A stretch of DNA of 64,000 nucleotides from Ciona intestinalis (taxonomy: Eukaryota > Chordata > Ascidiacea > Phlebobranchia > Cionidae), in assembly GCF_000224145.3 (NCBI RefSeq), contig NC_020171.2, positions 1,127,391 to 1,191,390 on the forward strand. Direction: 5' to 3'. The stretch's first letter is position 1; each line of letters opens with the position of its first letter. The notes under the pieces were generated by a model, which saw nothing but the letters and a program-made list of their open reading frames with translations, did no database searches and was not told the DNA's origin. Below, one piece after another: positions 50,101 through 61,937 of the stretch. The position numbers were made by a program, and so were the translations under genes.

Positions 50101-53100
50101 TGTAGAATTAAAATATTGCCCAGGGACTAAGTAATATATATAATATAGGTATTTGTATATATAATATCAATATCTTGTGTTTATTGATTTTTGAATTAGT
50201 TTTTTAACATATTTTTTTCTTGAAATAAAGTCCAACCTGTACTGTATCCAGTTTTATACATAAGTCAATAGAATTAGTATATTTGTATCTTTAGTTTCGA
50301 TAGACTCAACAAATATACAAATAGTTTGTATTGTTCGTAAGCACCTCTTCACTTTTGAGTTAGTTTGTATACAGAATATAAAGATATCATTTTTCAACAG
50401 CACTTATCAATGGCGCGCCTGTTTAAAATAATATATGCTGTATTGACGGATATATTAACATTCGAAATTTCTAGTTAGCAGTTTACTAGTTTAGTGTAGC
50501 GTTTAAAGGCTAGAATTTATGGTTTAAATATGGCTAGTACAAAATTATAAATAATATATATAAATAAGTTTAAAAGATTTTTCCTAGAAGGTTATACTGT
50601 AATGTAAATGCATGCACTATTAGTTTATTTGCTTTGAAACAGCTAGAATAGTAGCCTACATTGTAAAATAGTACAGCTATGCGCTATGGGAACAGTGTAA
50701 TAAATAATTAATACATAAAGTAATGACTTTCTTATTTTATAGTGGAATTAATATAAAGGGCAAACTTATGTTGTAAAATATGTATTGTCCAAGTATTATA
50801 CAAAGCAGACTGAAAGCTATTTCTTTGTTTATTGACACCATAGAACAAATGGAAAAGGTTTGAATTGTAATCATATGCATAGGCGCCAAACCTGGGGTGG
50901 CAGGGTGGGCGGGATTACCCTGGAATTTTCTGCACTGCATTAATAAATAAACTGTTTGGCAAAATTTGCCGACCCTGTGTTTTAAAGTTTGGTGCCTATT
51001 GTTATGGGTTACTATTTATTTTTTATTATTTGCCATTAAATAAACTAGATAAAATTACTTATTTTAAAAAATAATTGGTTATATGATACTGTAACGTTTT
51101 TGACAAAATGACGTTTTATTTTTGGTGTTTCCTTTTATTTTTAGGTCGATAATGAAGACATGAAACTTGACAAGATATTAGAACTGAAACACCAACTCCA
51201 CCATAATCGTGGCAACACTGGTAAATATACTAATGGAAACACTGACATAATACGAGTATCTTGGAAATAATTGTTCGTCTGTTGAGTGTAGCCACCATGC
51301 TTATTTCTTTAAATTAAATGTAAATATGTGAACGTATTTTAACAAGTGTCGTTTTGGGGATATATCCTGTCCTTTCAATTGACTGTTCTTTAACTTTTGT
51401 TACCTTAATTGAAGCGAAATTAAAAGTTATTATTATTTATAAGTTGCCTGAATTTTAAAAAGGGTTTAAACATATAATTTCTTTCCAGATCAAACGAGCA
51501 GTCCTTCAAAGCCAAAAAGCCCATCAAAAACCACAGAAAGGTACATATATAAAAGATATAGCCTAGCCTATGATCAGGAACAGCTTTTTTGTTACAATCG
51601 TTAGTTTTATTGCACCATCTGTAATAAATTCCGCGAACCTGACAGCTGACACTGATCTGGTGCTCATATAGTTGAACGATTCATGTGTAAAGCATTATGA
51701 CGTCATACAGGCCATTACCGTCACCTGGTAAACGAGTTTCGGAACACGAAAAACAGAAGCGTATTCACGCGTGGTTGGGAGATCAAAGTACTGAAGTATT
51801 GGTGAGTCAGTCGGAATTAAATATGTAATCTTGTCCGGCGCCGAGGAAGTGGTTAGAGTACCTGCCTCTAACCCAGAGGTAACGGGTCCAAGGCTTGTCG
51901 CTGCTACCATTGTGGGCGTATGTGTCCTTGGGCAAGACACTTAACGGAAATTGCTCCGACCCAGTGGTCATTAATGGGTTGTCTAAATTATCAGCCATAC
52001 ATAAAAAAAAATGAAAAAAATGCCCCCAAAATAATTACCCACAAAGTACCATCCATTGTAACTTGTTGGCCCTGGATGTATAAAATCCGTGTTATAACGA
52101 CCGTTGTTTTCTAGCCACACAAGGATATTTATTCTTTTTATATTTTTCTTAGCTTCCAAAACCTACTCCCTCTCTCCCCCCACCAAGTGCTGGTAAACTA
52201 CCAGCCCCCGAGCTTCCACATTTTACATTGGATGATAAACGAACCACACGAGGGCATAGCCAGGATGAGAGCGACACTTGCCATAATCTCTTAGCTTCGG
52301 AGTCTGAATTTATTTCAGGTAGTTTTGTTTTTTTTAGCGAAATTGGTGTGTCTGCTGCTTAGATTTTGCTAAAATTATATGATTGATTTAATTTATTAAT
52401 ATTTCAGGGATTTTTTTATAATTTTATAACTGTAATTTTTTATTTTAAGCGAGCTAACTTGTGTGGGTATTTGTTATGGCAAAAAATCTAGTATTTTTTC
52501 CAATACTTTAGGCGACGAGCTTCCATTAGAAAGCGATTCACCTCGGAAAGCAGTGAGACCTCGTGTGGCCACTTCTCCACAACGCAAATCTAAAATGGAA
52601 TCTGCAAGCCCGAAAAAAGGTAAAAAATTAGTTTATTATTTTTGTAAATGTGTGTCTTTTGTTTTCAGTTTAACAAATTAACAAAATTATGTTTTTTTTG
52701 TAGCCAACGTGCCTTACTCAGCATACGACTCTCTCGGCATGATTCAGCAATTATATGACTCCCCCATTATGACATCACAACCCCACGATACAAACGAAAG
52801 ATGGGCGTACCCTGCACATAGTAACTTCCCTAACGATGAAACCATGACAACCATTGTTCCAAAACTCGCTCTAGCGGAACGTTCGCCCCCATTACCCCAA
52901 GAAATAGACTCAGCGCAGTCATTGACTGTTAACCCATCGTTAAGTGCAGGTAAATTTCATAAAATGTAAAAAATGATTTTGTTTTAAAAAATATTAAATT
53001 GTACCAGAAACATTTTTAATGTTTTGTTGTTATATAATTTTTTCTCCGTTTTCAAGGCTTGACGCTACTATTGCTGGCGTATGTGTCATTGGACAAGACA

Positions 53101-56100
53101 CTTTATAGCAAATCCTGATGATGTCTCCCTGTATGGCAGATGAAACGTCATTTCTTTAGAAAAAGAAACTTATTTCCACGTATCATACAAAAAATAAGAA
53201 GCCTACTTTTTCTCGTAAATAAACCTTTTTCCAACACTAGGTGGCAACCTGGTTCCAGAGGAGCTTCGTTATTACACAGAAGATGATACTTCATTATCAA
53301 TGTCGAAATATGAGGAATACGAAATGAGACCTATTAAACCACTTAACACTGAGTTAAGGTAGAGGCTTTTGTATGTTTTCTGTAAAAATAACTACTCTGC
53401 TTTTTTTGTTTAATCACTTTCAACGTTCTATAGAGTTTACATATGTGTAGGACTTATTATTCTTCTATGGACAGTAAGCATGAGGTGTATGAATACACCA
53501 CGTGTGTCTGGTGTATAATAATACACTCATATTATAACTTGACAGTGAGCATGAGGTGTATGAATATGTCATATGTATCTTGTATAAAAACCGTCTATAT
53601 TACAACTCTACATAGGCATAAGCTGTATAAGCAGAGGTAAATAGAGATTGTCTTTCAGGTTGGAATTGTTCGGCCCATCATCACATAACAACACATCATC
53701 TAAGCCACGACCTTTACCATTGAAGAAAAACACGGGTTCAACATCAAGACATTCGGTTACTAAACTAAGGACAAGGTAATATGGTTGTTGTAACAATATG
53801 TTCGTGTTTATATGGATGATTGAGGGTATGACTGCTTTTGAATGGGATAGTTTTAATGTATTGATAAATGAATGAATGAATGAATGTAAGTGAATGAGTA
53901 AATGTATTCTTGCATAGCAGGCAATGGAAGTCAGTATAACAGGTGTTTTGTTTTTATACACCTTATGCAAGCTTACCAGTTACTACATTTTGTGATATGT
54001 TGTTTCTTGTGTATATAAAGACTTGGCAGTAAGCATGAGGTGTATAAACATATTAAATTTATGTTAAAATTTAAAACTACTTTTTTTGTAATTCTTATAA
54101 TATTTCAGCAGCGGAAAAGAAAATACTCCAGCAGTAACGAGAAGTTCTAAAAAACAAAGCAACGTTTCAACCAAGAAAACTGTTTCCTCCCCTGTCAAGC
54201 GAGAAACCCTGAGTCGTGGTAAATATGATAAAAGTCATGTTTTTCGAAAATTATTATTTTGTGTAATTTTATTTAAATTTTTGTTATTGTGGAATATTTT
54301 TGTTTGACAAATTTTTTTTTTTTTTGTATACTTTTTTGTTGTAACAACAAATATAATTGATTTCCAGTTTCAAAAGTTTCCATGTCACCCCGTTGTAAGA
54401 CGGGGGATCCTCTCAGNNNNNNNNNNNNNNNNNNNNNNNNNNNNNNNNNNNNNNNNNNNNNNNNNNTCCATTCATACGGATGAGGTCCTGTAGTGTGACA
54501 TACCATGGGACATAAATTTAGGTCAGATTTGGCCCATTACCCTTACACCCAGGCTATCAATATACTTTGGCTCTGAATGTTGTATAGACACTTAACAGCA
54601 GGTTAAAGCTTGTATATATATATATATATATTATATATACATATATACATATATATAAATAAGTATGAATAGAACTTAAATATCCTTGTGTGAGTGGTAG
54701 TACAATGACATTAGTAAAAACCTTTTTTTTTCACAGGCACTATGGAGAGGTTACATGGCTCGCTGGAAAAATCCGAAAGTTCTTGAAATTCGACAAGAAA
54801 TGAGAGCTAGAAGATCAGAACAATACATAAGGTGATACAATGTGTATTGCATGTAATAATAAATGATGTAATGATAAATGAGAAAATTAAAATGTGTAAT
54901 ATAGTAGGGTGGGGAGAGATGGGACACCTTTTCATTCTATTTTCTCGTCCTATTTGGTAGTAAACAAAGAACATTCAAGGAATTATAAAATAGTATCCTC
55001 ATGACTCCCATAGACCATTGTTAATTGTTAAAAACAATACATGTTATGTAGATAATACATCGTATTTCCTATCCTATATGTATACAGTGACCTAACCATT
55101 AATATATATCTCTTCAATCTATAGCTTGCTCTGCCATGAACTACAAACCATGAAAGAAAAACAAGAATCGGAGCGCAAGATGAGGGAATTGCAAACTGAA
55201 GCTATAAGGTTTATGTGGACTCAAGTAAGTATTTGATTTGATTTATAAAATTGTCTTGTACTAAATTGTGTTGTAAACTAATGCAATGCTCTTATGTGTG
55301 TGTATATGTAATTTATTCTATGTGCGTGAGGTTCTACAGCGTGCCATGCCATGGGTCCTGAGATATACTTTGGCTTTGATTGTTTGTGAAACACTTGCTG
55401 TTTTAGTTGCAAAACTGAGGTGCTGAAATATATGTTATGACTCCTGTTCCAAAAAGTTGCTGTAAAACATCACACCAGCCACCCCTACAAAAGTGCAGTC
55501 CTTTCAGTGTTGCCACTTTTTCCTAGATTCGTCAATTGCAACAAAACCGACCTGGCAACACTGGTGTTGGGAACAATGACTCATCAGATGATAATCAAAA
55601 CTTTGCTGACTCATCAAAACGGAGGTCACCTGATCAAGGGTTAGTGTATTTCTTGTAATTGTTTTATAAGATTTCTATTTTTTATTTGTTTTTTTTTATG
55701 TAGAACTTTTGTGTACATTTATTACGGATTTTTTATATTTTCATAAATATCTTTATTCTTTATTCTTTTGGTTTTAAACTTTGATTTTAATAAATTTATG
55801 ATATTTAGAAACAGGAAATCAAGACAGAGTCGTTCAAGTTCAAAATCACCTCGCAGAAATTCTAGTGTTTCCCCATCAAAACAAAGCACAAGAACTAAAC
55901 GTGCAACACTGGATGGACCTAATAGTCCCAACAAAAAAGGGTAAGGTTTAAACTTTGTTATTAGGCCACACCATGGGACCTGATTTAAGCCAGAGATGGC
56001 ACATTACCCCCTTTTATTTAATATGTTTGTCAAACTTCTATATTACCTAAAACACAAAAACACTTAGTCATGTTTTTTTGCTTTATCATGCAGTCGTCAT

Positions 56101-59100
56101 GCATTCGAATGCGATTCAATTGTCAGCACAATTTGCGATGATGACACAGCAGATGAGTCAGCAAAAGTAAGTCACAAATTATTTTTGAATAAAATATTTA
56201 ATATATAAGTTTTTGAAAGACATATATATATTATATATATACTTATTTTAAATTTTGCTAATTTTATAAAAAAAAATTCTATGTTTCGCAGAAAAAAGCT
56301 GACGTCTCTTGGAAAGATGACCCCGATCATGGGGTTTTCCCTTGTTTAACCCCACAAATAACCCTCCAAACGCCCCCTGAGAATCCAAGCGACCTCAAGA
56401 AAAAGGAAACACGAGCAGAAGACACAGATGAGGGACATGGTTCACTGACTACAGACATGGATGGGTGATTTTATTGTTTACAATTTTTCAAGAAAAAAAT
56501 TAGCTTTTTTTTTTGCTCTTTCACCTTTTTTCTCTGCTAAATCAGTTTTTTTTTTCTCCCATGATATTATGTTGCCTAAACTCTAATTACATAATCAGAG
56601 TGGTTCTTATCAAGGACCCAAGATTTAGGCCACAGTTGGCCCATTACCCCAAGACCCAGGGTGTTAAAACCATTTATATTCGTTTAGTGTTTATGATTTT
56701 GGTTGCAGTTTTTTGTTTTATATTTTCAGCACCCAGGCAGATACAAGCGCTTTAAACACAAAGCAAGCGGATGAAAATATTATTCTTAAGTCGACTGTGG
56801 AGCAACTACAGGCACAGGTGTGTTGGTACTAACTTAGGGCTATATCTATACAAAATATGTGCAAAGTTAAGCAGTAATCTAAATTTGTATATCTAAATGT
56901 GCAAACATTCTATATATAGTAAAGTGAGGGGATATGGGACACCTTTATCTTATAATATCCAAATATCCTGATCATGTTTTAAACAATTAACAACGGTCTA
57001 TTGGAGGCATTAAGATACAGTTTCATGATTCTTTGGATGCTCTTAGTTAAAAAATAGGCTGAGAAAATAGAGTTAGAAGGTGTCCCTTTTTCCCCAATCT
57101 TCTGTATGTAAACTTATAAATAATCAAATCATATAAATATTTTTAAATGCAACAGGTTGTACAACTACAAGAAGCATTATTGAGTTTTTCTGATCGTTTA
57201 ATCAACAACGAAAACAACAACAACGCAGACAACACTAAAGTAGAAACAACCATGGAAGAACAGGTAAAAAAATTACACAAAGAAAATTACAAAATACAAT
57301 TCAAACAAAAAAAAATTATAAATATTTTTGTGTTAAACATTTTTTGGGTAAAAGTCAAATTTTTACTAAAAATGACATTTTTTTATTTTCATAAACATTT
57401 TTTTTGTAGTTTTCTGATGATAGTTCTGAAAACCTACAAACCACTGTTGAAACTGTGTGCTTGGTTACTGAGGGGACTTCCCCTAAACCAGGAATATACG
57501 AAGGGGAGATTTTAAGTGCCAGGGACAGCATGCCAAAAATGTCACTTCTGGTAAGTTTTTGTTACAATTTCAAGTTTTTTTTTTGTTATTTCGTCGCAAT
57601 TTTGAGTATATTTATAAATTTAAAACAAAAACTGAATCCTGGTATTCTTAACACTCAAAAATAAGACATATTTTGCGTTTTCAGGAGATTTTATTGGCTG
57701 TTGATTCTGCATTAACAGAGAAAGAGCTTTGGTCCTTATGTGAACAAGCTATACTCGCTTTAAATACAAGGAAGAACAACCCAGTTAGGTGTGTACCATA
57801 GTACCATGTATAATTGTAACTTATTTATCCTCGCATGGCTGAAAAACAACTGTCGTTATAACACGAGTGTCCTGTTTCATACACCTCTTGCTCGCTTATG
57901 GGTTAAAACACACATATATATGTATATATATGTAACTTTGTGGGTGATTGTTTGTCTATTTTCCGCTTCTAGCTCTTCCTTATTGCTTCCTTATATATCT
58001 TACAGTTCTCATTTCCCAACCATTTAAGGCTGGTACTAACTCTATTAACCTGTTCCAACTGGTTTAAAGCAGTATAAACCATTTCTAGCCAACTGCAACA
58101 GTAATATAACATTTCTATGTTCCATTATCCAGGTACATCTCATTAGAAACCACATTCCTAAGGAAAGATGGTCTGGTCTCATTTTCTGAGGACAGCGCTG
58201 ATGTCACTGCAGTGGATAGCATCTATCTAGCACCAGAACTTTCAGAACCAGACACCAAAGCAACAATCAAAGTACAAAATTTAAAAAAATATCAATTTTA
58301 TTCACTTTTTTTCTGTTTTATTATAGCATTCTTTTTTAATTTTTGTTTTTTTTTTAGTCCTCGATTTTTGGGTTGTCAGTCTCCTTATGGTCAGCAGCAG
58401 ATTACAAAATGTCGGACGATCAGGCACCTTGTTTTATCGGAACAATTTGAATCATTACTCGTCGCAATGTCAAGTGATGACTCGGCAAAAAGAGCTGATT
58501 TACCCGATGTTATAAAGGTATTGCTAATTTTTTTACTTTTTAAAATTTTTTTTCTTTTTGTATAATTTTTTTCGTGTTTATAAACAGTTTAAAAGCATAA
58601 ACAATCACTTTGAAATAAACTTTTTTTGATCATGTTTTTTTTTAGATTTTTAAGATATATATATATTTTTATAATTTTTATTCCTTTTATTTTATTAATT
58701 TTCATTTTTCAATCCTTATGACATCACAATGTAGATGTGTGAGGCATTCCACTCCAGCGCACATTGCAACTCGCTCGAAGTTTGTTCCTCATTGTGCGCT
58801 GAAGCACGAGATGTACGACACGGATCGAAACGTAAGATCAACTCCCAGATGCTCCTCCATGTCCTCCAGGAGGAGGAGCAAAAAGTGAGGAGCAGTTTTA
58901 GGAGCAACGTGGTTCCTGAGATCAACACTTGGAGTTTTGTTTTAAAACCGGTAAAATTTTACGATTTTTCTGTAGTTTATGTGTGGAAAAATGTAAGTTT
59001 GCTATTATTTTTATATTTTAATTTGTCTTTCTTTTTATACTGCAGCATTTTTTCTGTGTTTTTTTTCCATTTTTGTTCATGATTTTTAGAACTTTCAGTC

Positions 59101-61937
59101 AAAATTAATAAAACATTAAAGATTTATTGGAAAAATTATGATAAAACCCAAAAATCATAAAACCGTTTGTATATTATATAAAAAATCGCAGGCATCAGAA
59201 AGATCCTTATCCCCGAAGAAAGAAGTTGACCCCACACCCCATGAAGAACTTATGAGAAGCATTCAAGAGGGCAAGAAGCTACGTACGAGCCCTAAACCAA
59301 AGATATTTAGCATACGTGAGATATTCGAACACGATCCGGAACAATTAAGGAAACTGAACATCTTGCCTGGACAAAGGAAGAGAAATATTAAAGTGAGAGA
59401 ATTTTTAGTAACTTTGCTATGTTTTTTTCTCTTTATTTTGAATATTTTATTTTATTTGTTTTTTTTATTGTAAAGTCTGTTAGGAGTTTGAGGCTCGACG
59501 CTGTTATCATTGTATTGTAGGAGAATGTGGCCTTTGGTCAATACATTTTACTGCGATTGCTCCAACCCAGTGGTCGCTTATTGGTTGTGTCATATTGACC
59601 GTCCGCGCCCTGCTATGTGAAGATGTATAAGTTACATTCAATCACCCACAAAGTTACATACATGGTAACTTGTAAGCGGGCACAGAGTGTATTAAACAAA
59701 AAATACATATAATAAGGATTGTCTTACCCTGCAACACAGAAACTTAACTTAAATTTGTTCATCTGGTATTACAGGCAATGCAAATGGCATTGCGTCGCCA
59801 ACAACCCCGTGACCCCACCTCACCCCCAAGAAGCGGGGTTGCTACAGCGCCTCGAGCTCTTAGAGCTGAAATCCGGGATTCCCCCTCACCCCGTGCTGAC
59901 ACACCCGAGAATTGCAGCGTGGTTTTAAGGTGGTTTCCATCGAAAATCTTCGACAAACATGGGGTGGAAATGGACAACGACAAAATTTTGGGATATCGGT
60001 AAAAAATTTTTTAATTTTTTACATCTTTTTTGATGCATTTTATGTAAAATTCTTGTTTTCGGTACTTTAATGAAGTTGATTCTTTCAAAGCAAAATTGGA
60101 ATTATGCTATTTCCTATTTTATTACTTTTTAAATCCTTGCAAAATCTGCAAAAAAAAAAAACTATTTAAATATTATTAAAAATTGTTTGAAAATTCTTTG
60201 TTCTAGCAAATAGGTACATATTTGACTATTTTTTGCCAAAAATTGAAACATTTTCTCCGTTTTAGCATCTATGTAAACGGTCAACCAAAGGGCATGGTAG
60301 CTGGTAGCAAGTCCAGGGCTTTGTTGGATGGATTGAGACGTGCATGCGAATACAGGATTCAAGTACGTGCTGTGTCAGCACTCGGAGAATCTGAACCTTC
60401 TAATACAGTGATTGCTTATATCACTAAGTCTGGGAATGGTACAGGTAATTTTAGTAGTGTAATTTAAGCCTGGGATGTAGACTTATTGGGGTAAGGTTAT
60501 TTTATTCTATGAGCTTGAGACACACCTAAGACCTGGGGTGTAGGCTTGTTGGTCCCAGTCTATTCTATTCTATGAGGGTGAGGTCTTCAGTGAGGCACAC
60601 CTAAGACCCTGGATGTAGGCTTATTGGTCCCAGTGCATTCTATTCTATGAGGGTGAGGTCTTCAGTGAGGCACACCTGAGACCTGTGGTGTAGGCTTATT
60701 GGTCCCAGTCCAGTTACAATATTCACCAACTTAAAGCTATTTATATTTTAGAAACACCATCGCCAAAGAAACCAGAAAAAGTCCAAACTGATACCATGTT
60801 AGCATCACCAAAATTATCACCACCCAAAAACCCAACAACTCAAAAAGGTAAAACAGTTTATTTTGTTCAACTTTTTGACTGGTTTGGTAAATTAAACTTT
60901 GAAAAAAAATAAAATTAATTAGAACTAAGAAAGGAGTAAAAAATAACTTGTTTTATAAAATTGTTCCTTAATTTTTTTGCTTTAAAAATCCCAAAATTCA
61001 TAATTTTCAATAGAAATGAAAAGTGTTGCCGTTCCAAAACCTCCCCTGACCATTGGTGCTGTGTTCCCTTCAAACCAGGCAACACTGGAAGCATCAAAGC
61101 TGCATACATCAAAAACTTTAATACCACCAGCTGAACCAGCTCTTTCTACATCTGGAGATAGTTGGACAACTGCTACCTCTCCTGGTAGAACTGGAGACGT
61201 TAGCGCTAGAAAAGGTATGTTTTAATTGGTTCTAGGCTCATTGGGGCAAGGCTGTTCTATTCTATGGGGTGAGGTCTTCAGTGAGGCACACCTGAGGTCT
61301 GGGATGTAGGCTTATTGGTCCTAGTCTATTATATAAGGGTAAGGTCTTCAGTGAGGCACACCTGAGGTCTGGGATGTAGGCTTATTGGTCCCAGTCTATT
61401 CTATGAGGATGAGGTCTTCAGTGAGGCACACCTGAGGCCTGGGATGTAGGCTTATTGGTCCTAGTCTATTATATAAGGGTAAGGTCTTCAGTGAGGCACA
61501 CCTGAGACCTGGGATGTAGGCTTATTGGTCCTACGCTGTTCTATTTTATTTGGGTAAGGTCCTATGGGTGTGGCACGCTCAAATCGTTCCATTTAAGTAT
61601 AGTTTACCTGGCAGCAACAGTGTTTCAGTCATTTCATATCCTGCCCATAAGTACAGTTACATTATTTTATAATTTAAAAACTTCAGCCCCAAAAGCAGTT
61701 ACTTCTGGTGAAGATATAGTAGAGCGTGTTTTACGACGATACGGTATTCAAAAAGCCTCGACACTCCCCCCTTTACCACGACAACAGAGTACTATAGCTC
61801 CATCTGATGGCCAAACTGGGGATGGAGACTCTAGCGCCACCATGCAGGCAGATTCTTCGTCAAATGCAAGTGGGGAAAATATCACTCCGAGGTCCAAAGC
61901 ACTTCTTGATCAGCTAAAAGATGAGTTGCTACAGTGA
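47152..61937 (+). CDS. CEP97: CEP97 orthologue fused to KIND, WH2 and FN3 domains (about 1590 aa or more, at least 35 coding exons, crosses a gap)
   Basis: Exons: 47152-47322, 47425-47520, 47880-48028, 48383-48512 (GC donor), 48863-49038, 49355-49472, 51145-51220, 51489-51540, 51711-51801, 52153-52318, 52512-52619, 52704-52949, 53241-53358, 53659-53775, 54109-54218, 54368-gap, 54737-54831, 55125-55224, 55527-55639, 55809-55940, 56094-56166, 56292-56464, 56730-56817, 57156-57263, 57410-57550, 57685-57788, 58133-58271, 58358-58517, 58735-58950, 59192-59392, 59775-59998, 60266-60444, 60752-60847, 61014-61214, 61687-61937. Residues 1-~280 are leucine-rich repeats aligning with human CEP97 (EILSLANNEISDLN, GEWLLSQGYGRSFAVGQHI). 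After the gap, LWRGYMARWKNPK is the IQ motif, followed by its helical stretch (EAIRFMWTQIRQLQ). CEP97 works with CP110 to cap centrioles and restrain cilium growth. Downstream exons continue in phase into a KIND domain (57685-58800; LTEKELWSLCEQA, SLWSAADYK, LSEQFESLLVAMSSDD), a WH2-like motif (59230-59290; HEELMRSIQEGKKLR) and an FN3 domain (59900-60430). KIND plus WH2 recalls the actin nucleator Spire. Exon 58358-58517 has one base too many. No internal stop-plus-start separates the parts, but the fusion is untested. Confidence 0.8.
47630..47820 (+). mobile_element. tRNA-derived SINE, nearly complete
   Basis: AACCCAGAGGTTATGGGTTC and AAAGCTTGTCGCTGTTACCA (B-box region), ATGTGTCCTTGGGCAATTGG, then a reverse R1 tail (GGCACGAGATGTACGAAAGA … GGATGAATAAGTCACATTTA). 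It is in intron 2 of the CEP97-like gene. Confidence 0.65.
48513..48862 (+). other. GC-AG intron in the LRR region of CEP97
   Basis: The exon ends AATATG and the intron starts GCAAGT, the usual form of a GC donor. Joining here reproduces the human CEP97 spacing (…SDLN-M-IEYLSTL…). The only nearby GT (five bases on) would put a stop directly after the junction. Confidence 0.8.
49190..49335 (-). repeat. R3 minisatellite, two units, reverse orientation
   Basis: TATAACTTGACAGTAAGCAT, AAGGTGTATGAATGCACCAT and a second GAAGACACCCCATGTTATAA unit. It lies just before the CEP97 exon starting at 49355. Confidence 0.65.
49473..51144. other. 1.7 kb AT-rich intron of the CEP97-like gene
   Basis: The longest intron of the gene. 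It is very AT-rich and has none of the R1, R3 or MITE repeats common elsewhere. No exon, RNA gene or repeat family is supported in it. Confidence 0.5.
51836..52140 (+). mobile_element. tRNA-derived SINE, the most complete copy
   Basis: The head GCGCCGAGGAAGTGGTTAGA carries an A box, and AACGGGTCCAAGGCTTGTCG a B box. The body has GTGTCCTTGGGCAAGACACT, GCTCCGACCCAGTGGTCATT and CATACATAAAAAAAA, followed by a diverged reverse R1 tail ending CCACACAAGGATATTTATTC. It is the reference for the fragments elsewhere in the window and lies in an intron of the CEP97-like gene. Confidence 0.8.
53455..53640 (-). repeat. R3 minisatellite, about 2.5 units, reverse orientation
   Basis: GACAGTAAGCATGAGGTGTA, TGAATACACCACGTGTGTCT and TATAACTTGACAGTGAGCAT repeat. 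It lies in an intron of the CEP97-like gene. Confidence 0.65.
54417..54466. other. assembly gap (50 N)
   Basis: Fifty N bases, a conventional placeholder of unknown true size. The gap starts 49 bases into a coding exon (54368), so the end of that exon, and possibly whole exons before the IQ exon at 54737, are missing from the model. Confidence 0.99.
54901..55050. mobile_element. TIR MITE, right end missing
   Basis: TAGTAGGGTGGGGAGAGATG, ATTCTATTTTCTCGTCCTAT and GACTCCCATAGACCATTGTT; the copy breaks off before the right arm. It is in the intron after the IQ exon. Confidence 0.75.
56916..57105. mobile_element. TIR MITE, near full length
   Basis: TAGTAAAGTGAGGGGATATG at the left and GGTGTCCCTTTTTCCCCAAT at the right, reverse-orientation interior (AACAATTAACAACGGTCTAT). 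It is in an intron of the CEP97-like gene. Confidence 0.75.
57685..58800 (+). other. KIND domain exons of the CEP97-like fusion
   Basis: Four exons encode the kinase non-catalytic C-lobe fold: LTEKELWSLCEQAILAL, then IYLAPELSE (APE-like), FGLSVSLWSAADYK and LSEQFESLLVAMSSDDSAKR, in the order and spacing seen in KNDC1 and Spire. In Spire this domain binds formins. The third exon (58358-58517) is 160 nt although both flanking introns are phase 0; the extra base lies near 58429-58430, in CACCTTGTTTTATC. Confidence 0.8.
59483..59750 (+). mobile_element. SINE core plus reverse R1 tail
   Basis: GGCTCGACGCTGTTATCATT, GCTCCAACCCAGTGGTCGCT, then a reverse R1 unit (CACCCACAAAGTTACATACA, GTAAGCGGGCACAGAGTGTA). 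It sits in the intron between the WH2 and FN3 exons. Confidence 0.65.
60480..60712 (+). repeat. R4 tandem array, ~72 bp period, three units
   Basis: GTAGGCTTATTGGTCCCAGT and GAGGTCTTCAGTGAGGCACA alternate with a ~72 bp period. It occupies most of the intron after the FN3 exons. Confidence 0.8.
61225..61560 (+). repeat. R4 tandem array, ~70 bp period, four to five units
   Basis: Same unit as at 60480 (GAGGTCTTCAGTGAGGCACA, GGGATGTAGGCTTATTGGTC) with a period of about 70 bp. Alternating unit types (TATTATATAAGGGTAAGG and TATTCTATGAGGATGAGG) suggest a two-unit higher-order duplication. Confidence 0.8.

Noticed and set aside
54273-54506. ORF that spans the run of N
   Set aside because: Created by reading the gap as open; antisense to the CEP97-like exon.
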